A stretch of 13,323 nucleotides of DNA from Gammaproteobacteria bacterium (GCA_023383735.1 JAHDYN010000005.1:1-13323), one strand, 5' to 3'. Shown: positions 1 to 7,167, counted from the first letter of the stretch. Notes: generated from the letters alone by a model not told the origin. Translations and numbers: made by a program.

Positions 1-91
1 CGCCGACTACGCGGTGATCGCGGAACCGGACGCCCTTGACGACCTGTCCGTCGCGTACGTCGAGGCAGGGGATTATGCGTCGCGCGAGAAT
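1..91 (-). CDS. hisF: HisF, imidazole glycerol phosphate synthase cyclase subunit (N-terminal fragment, runs off the window edge; ATT start)
   Basis: HisF is the cyclase half of IGP synthase. It takes ammonia from HisH and converts PRFAR to imidazole glycerol phosphate and AICAR in the cytoplasm. Only about 30 codons are in the window. They read RRIIPCLDVRDGQVVKGV and then RFRDHRVVG, the standard HisF first strand with the catalytic Asp (CLDV) and the KGV phosphate-site segment. The homologous N-terminus (usually M-L-A/S-K/R-R-I-I-P) aligns so that the initiator falls on ATT at 89-91. No ATG, GTG or TTG occurs in this frame between 92 and about 190. A Shine-Dalgarno-like GAGGAG at 100-105 lies 8 nt upstream of the ATT. 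The start overlaps the 3' end of hisA by 19 nt, as expected for coupled his genes. Identity is near certain; the unusual start codon is inferred. Confidence 0.9.
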   Translation of the reverse strand, partial: MLARRIIPCLDVRDGQVVKGVRFRDHRVVG

Positions 92-813
92 TGCCGGATC
101 TCCTCGAGTGTCAGGCGGCCGTCCAGCAGCGCTTTGCCGGTGACGACGGCGGATGCGCCGGTCTGCCGCAGTGCCTGCAGGTCGGCCAGCGAACTGACGC
201 CGCCCGATGCGATGACCTGTGCATCCGGAAAACGACGCGAACACTCGGTGTACAGATCGAGATTCGGTCCGCCCAGCGTGCCGTCGCGGGCGATATCGGT
301 ACACAGGAAGTGGATGCCGCCATGTGTCGTGAACTGCGCGAGCAGCGTCCACAGGCTGATGCCGCTGTCATGCACCCAGCCGCGGGTCAGGATCTGTGGA
401 TCGCCTTTCTCCGGCACGCGCACATCGAAGGCGAACACCACGTGTTCAGCGCCGAGTTCACCCAGCCAGGCCAGTGCAGTTTCCGGTTTTTCGGCCGCGA
501 TCGAGCCGAGTACCACGCGGGCCGCGCCGGCCTCGCGCAGCTGACGGGCACGGCGCAGGTCGCGGATGCCGCCACCGGCCTGAACGGCAACGCCGCCGGC
601 CGAGGCCATGGCCTTGATGAGTTCCATGTTGGCCGGGCTGCCGGTACGTGCGCCATCCAGATCCACCACGTGCAGGCGGCGCATGCCGGCTTCCCGGTAG
701 GTGGCTGCCAGTTCGACCGGATCCTGCGTGTAGCCGGAAACCTTGTTGAAATCGCCCTGGTAGAGGCGGACGCACTGGCCGTCCAGCAGGTCGATGGCGG
801 GGATGACTTCCAT
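73..813 (-). CDS. hisA: HisA, ProFAR isomerase (phosphoribosylformimino-5-aminoimidazole carboxamide ribotide isomerase)
   Basis: This is the fourth enzyme of histidine synthesis, an Amadori rearrangement of ProFAR to PRFAR on a (beta/alpha)8 barrel. The protein has 246 residues, normal for the family. The N-terminal VIPAIDLLDGQCVRL carries the catalytic Asp8. The second catalytic Asp is in FAFDVR (Asp130). Phosphate-binding glycine motifs appear in each half-barrel: QAGGGIRD around 78-85 and IASGGVSS in the second half. Its ATG lies 9 nt after the hisH stop, with a weak GAGA-type ribosome site. Its 3' end overlaps the start of hisF. The gene looks intact and ends in TAA. Confidence 0.97.
   Translation of the reverse strand: MEVIPAIDLLDGQCVRLYQGDFNKVSGYTQDPVELAATYREAGMRRLHVVDLDGARTGSPANMELIKAMASAGGVAVQAGGGIRDLRRARQLREAGAARVVLGSIAAEKPETALAWLGELGAEHVVFAFDVRVPEKGDPQILTRGWVHDSGISLWTLLAQFTTHGGIHFLCTDIARDGTLGGPNLDLYTECSRRFPDAQVIASGGVSSLADLQALRQTGASAVVTGKALLDGRLTLEEIRQFSRDA
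100..105 (-). promoter_or_regulatory. Shine-Dalgarno sequence for hisF, supporting an ATT start
   Basis: On the minus strand GAGGAG ends 8 nt before the ATT at 89-91. It lies inside the last codons of hisA. It is the only good ribosome-binding sequence placed to serve hisF, and it decides the start choice. Confidence 0.6.
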
Positions 814-822
814 GTACGGGTC

Positions 823-1431
823 TCAGCAGAGCTCCAGGAAATTTCGCAGCAGGCGGGCGCCGAGCGGCCCCGAGCGCTCCGGATGGAACTGGGCGGCATG
901 GAAGTTGTCCCGCCCGGCAACAGCCGTGAAGGCCCAGCCATAGTCGGTGGTGGCAATGGTGTGGTCCGAGACTTCGGCGGCATAGCTGTGCACGAAGTAG
1001 AAGTAGCTGTCGTCCGGAATACCGTCGAGCAGCGGTGAATCGCGTCGGCGGGTGATCTGGTTCCAGCCCATGTGCGGTATCGGCCGGCCTGGTGCCGGCG
1101 TGAAGCGCCGGACCCGGCCCGGCAGGATGCCCAGGCATTCCACCTCGTCTTCCTCGGAGGAATCGAACAGCAATTGCAGGCCGAGACAGATGCCCAGCAC
1201 GGGTTGCCGGAGTGCGGGGATCAGCGTGTCGAGCTTCGCTTTCTGCAGACGCTCCATGGCCGCGCGCGCCGCACCGACACCGGGCAGGATCACGTGCGAG
1301 GCCGCGCGAATGGCGGCTGCATCGCTGGTGAGCCGGCCTGCATACCCGAGGCGCTGCAGTGCCAGGTTCAGCGAGGCGATGTTTGCCCCGCCGCCATCGA
1401 CGATGATCACCTCGCGGGCCACTGAACTCAC
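823..1431 (-). CDS. hisH: HisH, imidazole glycerol phosphate synthase glutaminase subunit
   Basis: HisH is the class I glutamine amidotransferase that hydrolyses glutamine and channels ammonia to HisF. It has 202 residues. The nucleophile is Cys82 in GICLGLQLL and the other two triad members are His183 and Glu185 in AAQFHPE. The HMGWN segment near 120-124, typical of HisH at the HisF interface, is present. The start is GTG at 1429-1431, overlapping the hisB stop as GTGA. An AAGGG lies about 8 nt upstream, which favours this start over the in-frame GTGs at codons 4 and 8. The N-terminal glycine motif reads VDGGGAN rather than the commoner DYGxGN, a mild family variant. The gene looks intact. 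Confidence 0.96.
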   Translation of the reverse strand: MSSVAREVIIVDGGGANIASLNLALQRLGYAGRLTSDAAAIRAASHVILPGVGAARAAMERLQKAKLDTLIPALRQPVLGICLGLQLLFDSSEEDEVECLGILPGRVRRFTPAPGRPIPHMGWNQITRRRDSPLLDGIPDDSYFYFVHSYAAEVSDHTIATTDYGWAFTAVAGRDNFHAAQFHPERSGPLGARLLRNFLELC

Positions 1432-2504
1432 AGCGTGCCCTTGGTGCTGGGCAGCGATTGCCCGGTGCGGGCGATGGCCTGGCGCAATGTCCGGCCGAGG
1501 CCCTTGAAGCAGGCTTCGATCATGTGATGCGTGTTGTCGCCGCGCACCGTGATGTGCAGGTTGGCACCCAGGCTGTCGGACAGCGAGCGGAAGAAGTGCG
1601 GGACCATCTCGGTTGGCAACTCTCCGACCTCGGGCCGCGGGAACTTGCCCTTGAAAACGAGGCAGGCGCGCCCGGACAGGTCCAGCGCAACCTGCACCCA
1701 GGCTTCGTCCATGGGCAATACAAAGCCATAGCGCGCGATGCCACGCTTGTCGCCCAGTGCCTGGCGCAGGGCCGAGCCGAGCGCCAGCGCCACGTCCTCG
1801 ACGGTGTGGTGCTCATCGACCTGCAGGTCACCCTGGCAGTCGAGCGTCAGCGCAAAGCCGCCGTGCTTGGCGATCTGCTCGAGCATGTGATCGAAAAAAC
1901 CGATGCCGGTGTGGACCGAAACCGGCTGCTCGGCATCCAGGTCGACGCGGACTTCAATGCTGGTCTCGCGGGTCTTGCGCACCACGCTCGCCGTACGGGG
2001 CCGGTCGAGCAGTTCGTGCACGATGCGCGCCCAGCAGTCGGGGTCGGCGGGGTCCACCCGATAGCCGGGCACACCGATGTTGCGGGCAAACTCGAGATCG
2101 GTGTCGCGGTCACCGGCGACAAAGCTCTGCTCGCGGTCAAAGCCCAGGCTGCGTATGGCTTCTCCCAGGATGCCCGGGTTCGGTTTGCGGCAGCTGCAGG
2201 CATCTGCCGGCTTGTGCGGACAGATGAAGACGTGGGCGAACTCGATGCCCTGCGAACGGAACAGCCGGAGCACGAAATCCTGTACGCGGCGAAAGTCGGC
2301 TTCCGGGAAGCTCGCCGTACCGAGTCCGTCCTGGTTGGTGACCATGGCAAAGCCGTAGCCCGCATCGCGCAAACGCAGCAGTGCCGGTATCACGCCCGGG
2401 ACGAGTTCGACCTTGTCGAGCCGGTCCACCTGCTCGTCGGCAGGTTCGAGAATCAGGGTGCCGTCCCTGTCCAGAAAGGCGATCTTGCCGGGTGCTACCA
2501 TCAT
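1428..2504 (-). CDS. hisB: HisB, bifunctional histidinol-phosphatase / imidazoleglycerol-phosphate dehydratase
   Basis: This fusion enzyme catalyses IGP dehydration and, later in the pathway, histidinol-phosphate dephosphorylation. It has 358 residues, matching the E. coli type. The N-terminal HAD phosphatase domain (about 1-165) has FLDRDGT with nucleophile Asp12 and acid/base Asp14. It also has a zinc loop of Cys95, His97, Cys103 and Cys105 in CPHKPADACSC, and GDRDTD near 131-136. The C-terminal IGP dehydratase domain (about 175-358) has DEHHTVED at 230-237 and HHMIEACFKGLGRTLR at 326-341, the two manganese-binding histidine motifs. The hisC stop overlaps its first ATG as ATGA. A second ATG follows at once (2499-2501) and sits at a better distance from the GAGG ribosome site, so the true start may be one codon later. 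The gene is intact, but it lies directly downstream of the interrupted hisC. Confidence 0.97.
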   Translation of the reverse strand: MMVAPGKIAFLDRDGTLILEPADEQVDRLDKVELVPGVIPALLRLRDAGYGFAMVTNQDGLGTASFPEADFRRVQDFVLRLFRSQGIEFAHVFICPHKPADACSCRKPNPGILGEAIRSLGFDREQSFVAGDRDTDLEFARNIGVPGYRVDPADPDCWARIVHELLDRPRTASVVRKTRETSIEVRVDLDAEQPVSVHTGIGFFDHMLEQIAKHGGFALTLDCQGDLQVDEHHTVEDVALALGSALRQALGDKRGIARYGFVLPMDEAWVQVALDLSGRACLVFKGKFPRPEVGELPTEMVPHFFRSLSDSLGANLHITVRGDNTHHMIEACFKGLGRTLRQAIARTGQSLPSTKGTL

Positions 2505-3559
2505 GACCTCAGGGCTTTCAGGAGTTGCTCGTTGTCGGCCGGGGAGCCGACCGTGATGCGCACGCAGTTCGGCAGCATGGGATCCCAGCCGAAATCACGC
2601 AGCAGGATGTTGCCGGCCCGTGCGCGGGCCGAAAGCGTCGATCCGGCCGTCGTCTCGACGAGCAGGAAGTTGGCATCGCTGGGCCAGACGCGCAGCACGT
2701 CCGGCAGTTCAGCGAGGGCTGCTGCCAGAAGCTGGCGCTCGGCGATGATGATGCGGCGGCGCGCCGCCCGTTAGCTCTGCGCCTCGGCGCCGAGGCAGCG
2801 CATCACGGCAACCTGGCTGGTGGTCGGGAAACAGTAGGGTGGCAGGGCCCGCCCGATCAGCTCGATGAGCGGCGCGCGACCGATCATCGACCCGCAGCGG
2901 ATGCCGGCCAGGCTCAGTGACTTCGACAAGGTGCGCAGCACCACCACGTTGTCGTGGCGGGCGAGCATCCCGTGCAGGGGATCCGAGGCGGCGAACTCGA
3001 CATAGGCGCTGTCCAGTACCACCACGCCACGGCCGGCAAGACCTGTGGCGAGGCGCTCGACTTCGCTGTCGGGGAAAGAGTTGCCGGTCGGATTGTTCGG
3101 CGAACAGACAAAGACCAGCTTGCTGCAATCCGTCCATTGCGCGCAGATCTCGTCGACGGGCAGGGTGTAGCCCTGGTCGCGGTTCAGCGGGATGCGCCGG
3201 ATGGCAGCACCCTGGATCTGGGCATAGAACTCGTACATGCCGAAGGTCGGCGGGCAGAGGACGATCTCGTCCCGGCCCGCGCGGCAGAAACTGCGGATCA
3301 GCATGTCGATGGCTTCGCTCGAGCCGCGCGTGACCAGCAGCATGTCTGCAGCCACGCCGTAATGTGCCGCCAGCTGTGCGGCCAGCTCGGCCGGGCGCGG
3401 GTCGGGATAGCGGTTCAGGCCGTCACGGCTGTCGTCGCCGGGCGGGCGCCAGGGCGTCTCGTTGGCATTGAGCCGGATGCAGCCGCCGACGTAGTCGGCC
3501 GGCTTGTAGGGCTTGAGCCGGGAGAGTTCCGGGCGCAGCAGGTCCAGCGTGGTGCTCAT
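2501..3559 (-). pseudogene. hisC: HisC, histidinol-phosphate aminotransferase, interrupted by an in-frame TAA at codon 263
   Basis: HisC is the PLP enzyme (fold type I) that converts imidazole-acetol phosphate and glutamate to histidinol phosphate. Codons 1-262 are a good HisC: NANETPW near 31-37, NNPTG at 155-159, DSAYVEF with Asp183 and Tyr186, and the PLP lysine Lys213 in TLSKSLSLAGIR. A TAA at 2771-2773 then stops the frame. Beyond it the same frame continues without another stop for about 89 codons. That stretch reads RAARRRIIIAERQLL, then VWPSDANFLLVE and CVRITVGS, which is the normal C-terminal domain with the conserved substrate-binding Arg of the RITVG motif. Total length would be 352 residues, the family norm. 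A 262-residue product would lack that arginine and most of the small domain, so it should be inactive. The start overlaps the hisD stop (ATGA), and the final stop overlaps hisB (ATGA). A sequencing error at one base cannot be excluded. Confidence 0.88.
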
Positions 3560-4805
3560 GGCTTGCGCCCGCTGTCAGCCTGTTCCAGCCGCGTGGCCAC
3601 GGCCTGTGCGTGGGCATCGAGTCCTTCCAGCTGAGCAAGCGTACGTACCGTCGGCGCCAGGCTGCGCAGGCCCGGCAGCGTGGCTTCCTGCAGCGTCATG
3701 CGTCGCTCGAAATCCGCTACCGACAGTCCGCTGTAGGCGCGTGCATAGCCGTAGGTCGGCAGCACATGGTTGGTGCCGCTGCAGTAGTCGCCCAGGGATT
3801 CGGGCGTCCATGTACCGATGAAGACCGAACCGGCCGTGTCCACGCCGGCCGCCAGCACGCGCGGCTCGACCGTCTGCAGGATCAGGTGCTCGGGTGCGTA
3901 TTCGTTTGCCAGGGTCACGGCGTCGGCCAGTGTCGGCACGATCACTGCAACCGCGTGGGTGAGTGCGGTCCGGATGATCTCCCGGCGCGGCAGGCCAGGC
4001 AGCGCACGGTCGATCTCGGCCAGTACGGCAGTCACCAGGGCCCGATCCGTGCAGGCCAGCACGACGTGTGAGTCGGGACCATGCTCTGCCTGCGAGAGGA
4101 GATCGAGCGCGACGTAGCGCGGATTGGCCGTGCCGTCGGCTATCACCATCACTTCGGAGGGCCCGGCCGGCATGTCGAGCGCTGCACCGGCGGGATCTGC
4201 CGCCACCATCGTCTTGGCCGCAGTGACCCAGGCATTGCCCGGCCCGAAGATCTTCACGACTTTGGGCACCGTGGCGGTGCCATAGGCCATTGCCGCGATC
4301 GCGGCTCGGCGCGGCCGTCGGGACGCGGCGGTGTGCACATGACGCGTACCGGGCAGCCGGCGATGCCAGCCGGCACCGCGAGCATGATGGCCGTGGAGGG
4401 CAGCGGCGCCGTACCGGCGGGTACATACAGCCCGACTGCGCGCAGCGGTTTGCTGATGCGCTCGCAGACCACGCCCGGCACGGTCTCCACGCGAATGGCT
4501 GGCGCCTTCTGGGCGGCATGAAAGCGCGTGACATTGTCTATCGCGGTGGCAATGGCCTGTCGCGCATCGGCCGAAACATCCGCCGCGGCAGCCCGGACCT
4601 CGTCGTCGTCAACGCGCAGGGCGTCAAGCTTTGCGTGATCGAGTTCTGCAGTGAGACTGAACAGCGCCGCATCGCCTTCGGCACGCACCTGGTCGATGAT
4701 CTCGCGTACGCGGTTGGCAATGCTTTCGCCGAGCTGCACGGCAGGACGCTGCAGCACCTGGCGGCGTGCTTCGCTGTCGAGAGATGTCCAGTCAACGATA
4801 CGCAT
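3556..4805 (-). pseudogene. hisD: HisD, histidinol dehydrogenase, disrupted by an internal deletion with frameshift
   Basis: HisD is the zinc, NAD-dependent enzyme for the last two steps, histidinol to histidine. The N-terminal part runs in one frame from the ATG at 4803-4805 for about 168 residues, through GLYVPAGTAPLPSTAIMLA and CTPPRPDGRAEP. The C-terminal part resumes in another frame at about 4302 with AIAAMAYGTATVPK, then IFGPGNAWV, and runs about 248 residues to the TGA at 3556. It keeps the zinc and catalytic motifs SQAEHGPDS, NEYAPEHLI, ESLGDYCSGTNH and the C-terminal DAHAQAV. Intact homologues have about 20 residues between these blocks, ending in GGAQ, and they are absent here. The two parts sum to about 416 residues against roughly 434 for E. 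coli. The junction lies near 4300-4307. Translation from the native start would end at 4254 with 15 unrelated residues. The ATG lies 5 nt after the hisG stop. Confidence 0.88.
4292..4305. repeat. 14-bp perfect palindrome at the hisD deletion junction
   Basis: GCCGCGATCGCGGC reads the same on both strands. It spans the point where the two hisD frames meet. The right half belongs to the normal coding of A-I-A-A; the left GCC comes from the other side of the junction. The palindrome may be a product of the deletion, or a hairpin that promoted a replication or assembly error. Confidence 0.6.
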
Positions 4806-4810
4806 GCGTT

Positions 4811-5713
4811 TCAGGCGAGCATCTTCTCGACGGGCACGACGAGGATCGAGGTGGCGCCGGCGCTCTTCAGCGCCTCCAGCGTTTCCCAGAACACATTTTC
4901 CCGGCAGACGACGTGGACGGCTACCCGGTCGTCCCGGCTGTCCAGCGGCAGCACGGTGGGTGCCTCGGAGCCGGGCAGCAAAGCCGCAATCTGCGCAAGC
5001 GCGGACTTGGGCGCATGCATCATGATGTACTTGCTTTCACGCACCTGCATGACGCCTTCGAGACGCTGCAGCAGGCGGTTGATCCACTCGGTTTTCTCCG
5101 CGGGAACCGCCACCGGCGTCTGCAGGATCACGGCACGGCTTTCCAGGATCGTTTCGCCTTCGCGGAGCTTGTTGGCGAGCAGTGTCGAACCCGTCGAAAC
5201 CAGATCGCAGATCGCCTCGGCGCGACCGAGACTCGGAGCGATTTCCACCGCGCCGGAAAACTCGACCACACCGGCATCGATGTTGTTGCGTTGCAGGTAG
5301 TCGCGCACGATCGACGGATAGCTGGTGGCGACCTTCTTGCCGGCCAGGTCACGGACCGTGCGCAGCGGACTGCCATCCGGGTAGGCAAAGGCAAGCCGGC
5401 AGTGACCGAAGTCGAGCGAACGGATGATCTGGAAAGGCGTGACCGGATCCTGTTCCAGGAAGTGCAGGCGCTTTTCCTCGACGATATTGAGGCCGGCGAT
5501 GCCGAGATCGCAGACGTCGTCCCGCACCAGGCCGGGGATATCGTCATCCCGGACCAGCAGGACATCGACCGGCATGTTCTCGCCGAAAGCGATGAGCTGG
5601 TCGGGTCCCCGCGTGTACTTGAGGCCGCAGCGTTGCAGCAGGTCCAGGGACTGCTCGGTCAGGCGCCCGGACTTCTGGATGGCAATCTTGATGCGTGCTG
5701 GTTTGTCTGTCAT
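4811..5713 (-). CDS. hisG: HisG, ATP phosphoribosyltransferase (long form)
   Basis: HisG catalyses the first committed step, ATP plus PRPP to phosphoribosyl-ATP, and is normally feedback-inhibited by histidine. The chosen start gives 300 residues (MTDKPARIKIAIQKSGRL), matching the E. coli-type long form that carries its own C-terminal regulatory domain (about 220-300) and needs no HisZ. The PRPP-binding loop is seen at about 157-178 (EIAPSLGRAEAICDLVSTGS). N-terminal blocks KSGRL and DLGIAGLNIVEE fit the family. The frame is open further upstream, but those residues are the hisR region in another frame. The ATG at 5711-5713 lies 5 nt after the hisR stop, with AGGA close upstream. The gene looks intact, unlike the next gene hisD. 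Confidence 0.96.
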   Translation of the reverse strand: MTDKPARIKIAIQKSGRLTEQSLDLLQRCGLKYTRGPDQLIAFGENMPVDVLLVRDDDIPGLVRDDVCDLGIAGLNIVEEKRLHFLEQDPVTPFQIIRSLDFGHCRLAFAYPDGSPLRTVRDLAGKKVATSYPSIVRDYLQRNNIDAGVVEFSGAVEIAPSLGRAEAICDLVSTGSTLLANKLREGETILESRAVILQTPVAVPAEKTEWINRLLQRLEGVMQVRESKYIMMHAPKSALAQIAALLPGSEAPTVLPLDSRDDRVAVHVVCRENVFWETLEALKSAGATSILVVPVEKMLA

Positions 5714-5718
5714 GAATC

Positions 5719-6024
5719 CTACTTCCGGCGACGTTGCAGGGCTTTTCTGTAACCCCCTGCACCGATATTCAGGGAACGGGCCACGCGACCGATGGTCGTC
5801 ACGCTGACGCCGGTCTGGTCGTGGATCTGGCGATAGGGAAGGCCACGGTCCAGAAGTTCTGCCACATGCCAGCGGTCGGTGAGCGCCTGCAACTCGGCAG
5901 GCGTGCACAGATCGGTGAAGAATGCGCGCAGTTCGCTGACATCACGCAGGCTGAGCAGGGCACGGAACAATGCCTGTTCCGCAGCCGCTTCATCCTGCTT
6001 GTCGAGTATGCGATGTTCTTTCAT
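5719..6024 (-). CDS. hisR: TrpR-family regulator, YerC/YecD (HisR) type
   Basis: This is a 101-residue protein of the TrpR-like YerC/YecD family. Residues 26-60 resemble the helical dimer core (LRDVSELRAFFTDLCTPAELQ). Residues 61-86 form the helix-turn-helix: LPYRQIHDQTGVSVTTIGRV followed by ARSLNIG. Comparative genomics has linked members of this family to histidine-responsive repression of his genes under the name HisR. Here that role is inferred from its place as first gene of the his operon and from a strong inverted repeat ending 7 nt before its ATG. It would act as a cytoplasmic dimer, with histidine the likely corepressor. No clear Shine-Dalgarno sequence precedes the ATG. hisG follows 5 nt after its TAG stop. 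Confidence 0.88.
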   Translation of the reverse strand: MKEHRILDKQDEAAAEQALFRALLSLRDVSELRAFFTDLCTPAELQALTDRWHVAELLDRGLPYRQIHDQTGVSVTTIGRVARSLNIGAGGYRKALQRRRK

Positions 6025-6031
6025 GTGCTGA

Positions 6032-6059
6032 TGTACTAATGCGCTATTACATTAATACA
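6032..6059. promoter_or_regulatory. 28-bp inverted repeat, probable HisR operator of the his operon
   Basis: On the plus strand TGTACTAATG is followed by an 8-nt spacer and CATTAATACA. The arms match at 9 of 10 positions. After one mismatched base on each side the symmetry continues with CTG (6028-6030) and CAG (6061-6063). The repeat is AT-rich in a GC-rich window and lies in the only gap between leuB and hisR, ending 7 nt before the hisR ATG. It overlaps the best -10-like hexamer, so a bound dimer would block transcription. TrpR-family proteins bind this kind of dyad; binding by this protein is inferred. Confidence 0.72.
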
Positions 6060-6078
6060 GCAGACCGGCCTGTGGCAA
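6052..6078 (-). promoter_or_regulatory. Possible his operon promoter
   Basis: On the minus strand TTGCCA (6073-6078) precedes TATTAA (6052-6057) with a 15-bp spacer, or ATTAAT (6051-6056) with 16 bp. Both -10 candidates match 4 of 6 consensus bases and lie within the inverted repeat. The predicted 5' leader is only about 20 nt. The spacing is short, so confidence is low. Confidence 0.35.
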
Positions 6079-6102
6079 GCCGGATTTTCCGGTTTCGCCG
6101 GT

Positions 6103-7167
6103 TTATGCCCCGAGCGCCTGCAGAATCGCGTCGCCGACTGCCCGGGTGCCGACCGGTACCTTGCCCGGCAAGGCGATGTCGGCAGTGCGGCAACCGGCTT
6201 CAACGGCGGCGATGACCGCGCTTTCGATCGCCTGGGCCTCGGGTTCGAGCCCCAGCGAGTGGCGGAGCAGCATGGCCGCGCTGAGGATCGTGCCGCAGGG
6301 GTTGGCGATGCCGCGGCCGGCGATATCCGGTGCCGAGCCATGGATCGGCTCGTAGAGGCCGCGCTTTTCGGCATTCAGGGAAGCGGAGGGCAGCATGCCC
6401 AGTGAACCCGTGAGCATCGAGGCTTCGTCAGTCAGGATGTCGCCGAACAGGTTCTCGGTCACCAGTACATCGAAATCCGCGGCGCGCGACAGCAGATGCA
6501 TGGCGGCGGCATCGACGTAAAGGTGGTCGAGCTGCACATCGGGAAACTCGCGTGCGTAGAGTTCCGTGGCGATCGAGCGCCACAGTCTCGATGTCTCCAG
6601 TACGTTGGCCTTGTCGACCGACGTGATCTTGCGCCGGCGCGTGCGGGCGAGTTCGCCCGCCATGCGCAGCACGCGCTCGATTTCCACACGGGTGTAGGTG
6701 CAGACATCGGTGGCCGAGTCTGGTGTGCGCTCTTTCCGGCCGAAGTAGGCGCCGCCGGTGAGTTCACGCACGACGAGTATATCCACGCCGTGCAGGCGTT
6801 CGCTGCGCAGGGGCGATGAAGCGTACAAGGCCGGATGCGTCTGCACGGGACGCAGGTTGGCAAACACACCCATCGACGAGCGCATGGCCAGCAGGCCCTG
6901 CTCGGGGCGGATCTTCGCATCCGGATCGCTCCACTTCGGACCGCCGACGGCACCCAGCAATACCGCATCGGCGTCCGCGCAGAGCTTGCGTGTGGCATCG
7001 GGGAACGGGTCACCATGCGTATCGATGGCGATGCCGCCGATCAGCGCTTCCTGATAGCTGAAGCGATGCTGATACTTCTTTTCAATGGCCTTGAGTACCC
7101 GCAGCGCTTCGGCCATCACCTCGGGGCCGATGCCATCGCCGGGCAGTACGCCGATCAGGGCTTCCAT
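6103..7167 (-). CDS. leuB: LeuB, 3-isopropylmalate dehydrogenase
   Basis: LeuB oxidises and decarboxylates 3-isopropylmalate to 2-oxoisocaproate with NAD+ and a divalent metal. It has 354 residues, within the family range. Visible motifs are LPGDGIGPEV at 8-17, GAVGGPKW at 72-79, RELTGGAYFG at 134-143 with catalytic Tyr141, Lys186 in VDKANVL, the metal aspartates Asp219, Asp243 and Asp247, and EPIHGSAPDIAG at 273-284 for NAD binding. Its ATG overlaps the end of leuD by 13 nt, so translation is probably coupled. It is the last gene of the leucine operon and ends in TAA. No U-tract terminator follows in the 78 nt before hisR. Confidence 0.97.
   Translation of the reverse strand: MEALIGVLPGDGIGPEVMAEALRVLKAIEKKYQHRFSYQEALIGGIAIDTHGDPFPDATRKLCADADAVLLGAVGGPKWSDPDAKIRPEQGLLAMRSSMGVFANLRPVQTHPALYASSPLRSERLHGVDILVVRELTGGAYFGRKERTPDSATDVCTYTRVEIERVLRMAGELARTRRRKITSVDKANVLETSRLWRSIATELYAREFPDVQLDHLYVDAAAMHLLSRAADFDVLVTENLFGDILTDEASMLTGSLGMLPSASLNAEKRGLYEPIHGSAPDIAGRGIANPCGTILSAAMLLRHSLGLEPEAQAIESAVIAAVEAGCRTADIALPGKVPVGTRAVGDAILQALGA

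Noticed and set aside
823..1431. HisH variant VDGGGAN as a sign of a defective glutaminase
   Set aside because: The Cys-His-Glu triad and overall length are normal, and similar glycine-rich variants of this loop occur in related HisH proteins as I recall them.
2771..2773. Stop-codon recoding (selenocysteine or pyrrolysine) in hisC
   Set aside because: The codon is TAA, whereas Sec uses TGA and Pyl uses TAG. HisC has no such residue, and TAA ends other genes in this window.
4254..4338. Programmed frameshift joining the two hisD frames
   Set aside because: There is no slippery run at the junction, and about 20 conserved residues are absent, so a frameshift alone would not yield normal HisD.
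4290..5300. 336-codon plus-strand open frame across hisG and hisD
   Set aside because: It is antisense to well-identified his genes, has no family motif, and has an arginine/serine-rich composition typical of GC shadow frames.
5714..5908. 65-residue N-terminal extension of HisG in the open frame
   Set aside because: The extension overlaps hisR in another frame and resembles none of the HisG domain. The ATG at 5713 gives the normal 300-residue length.
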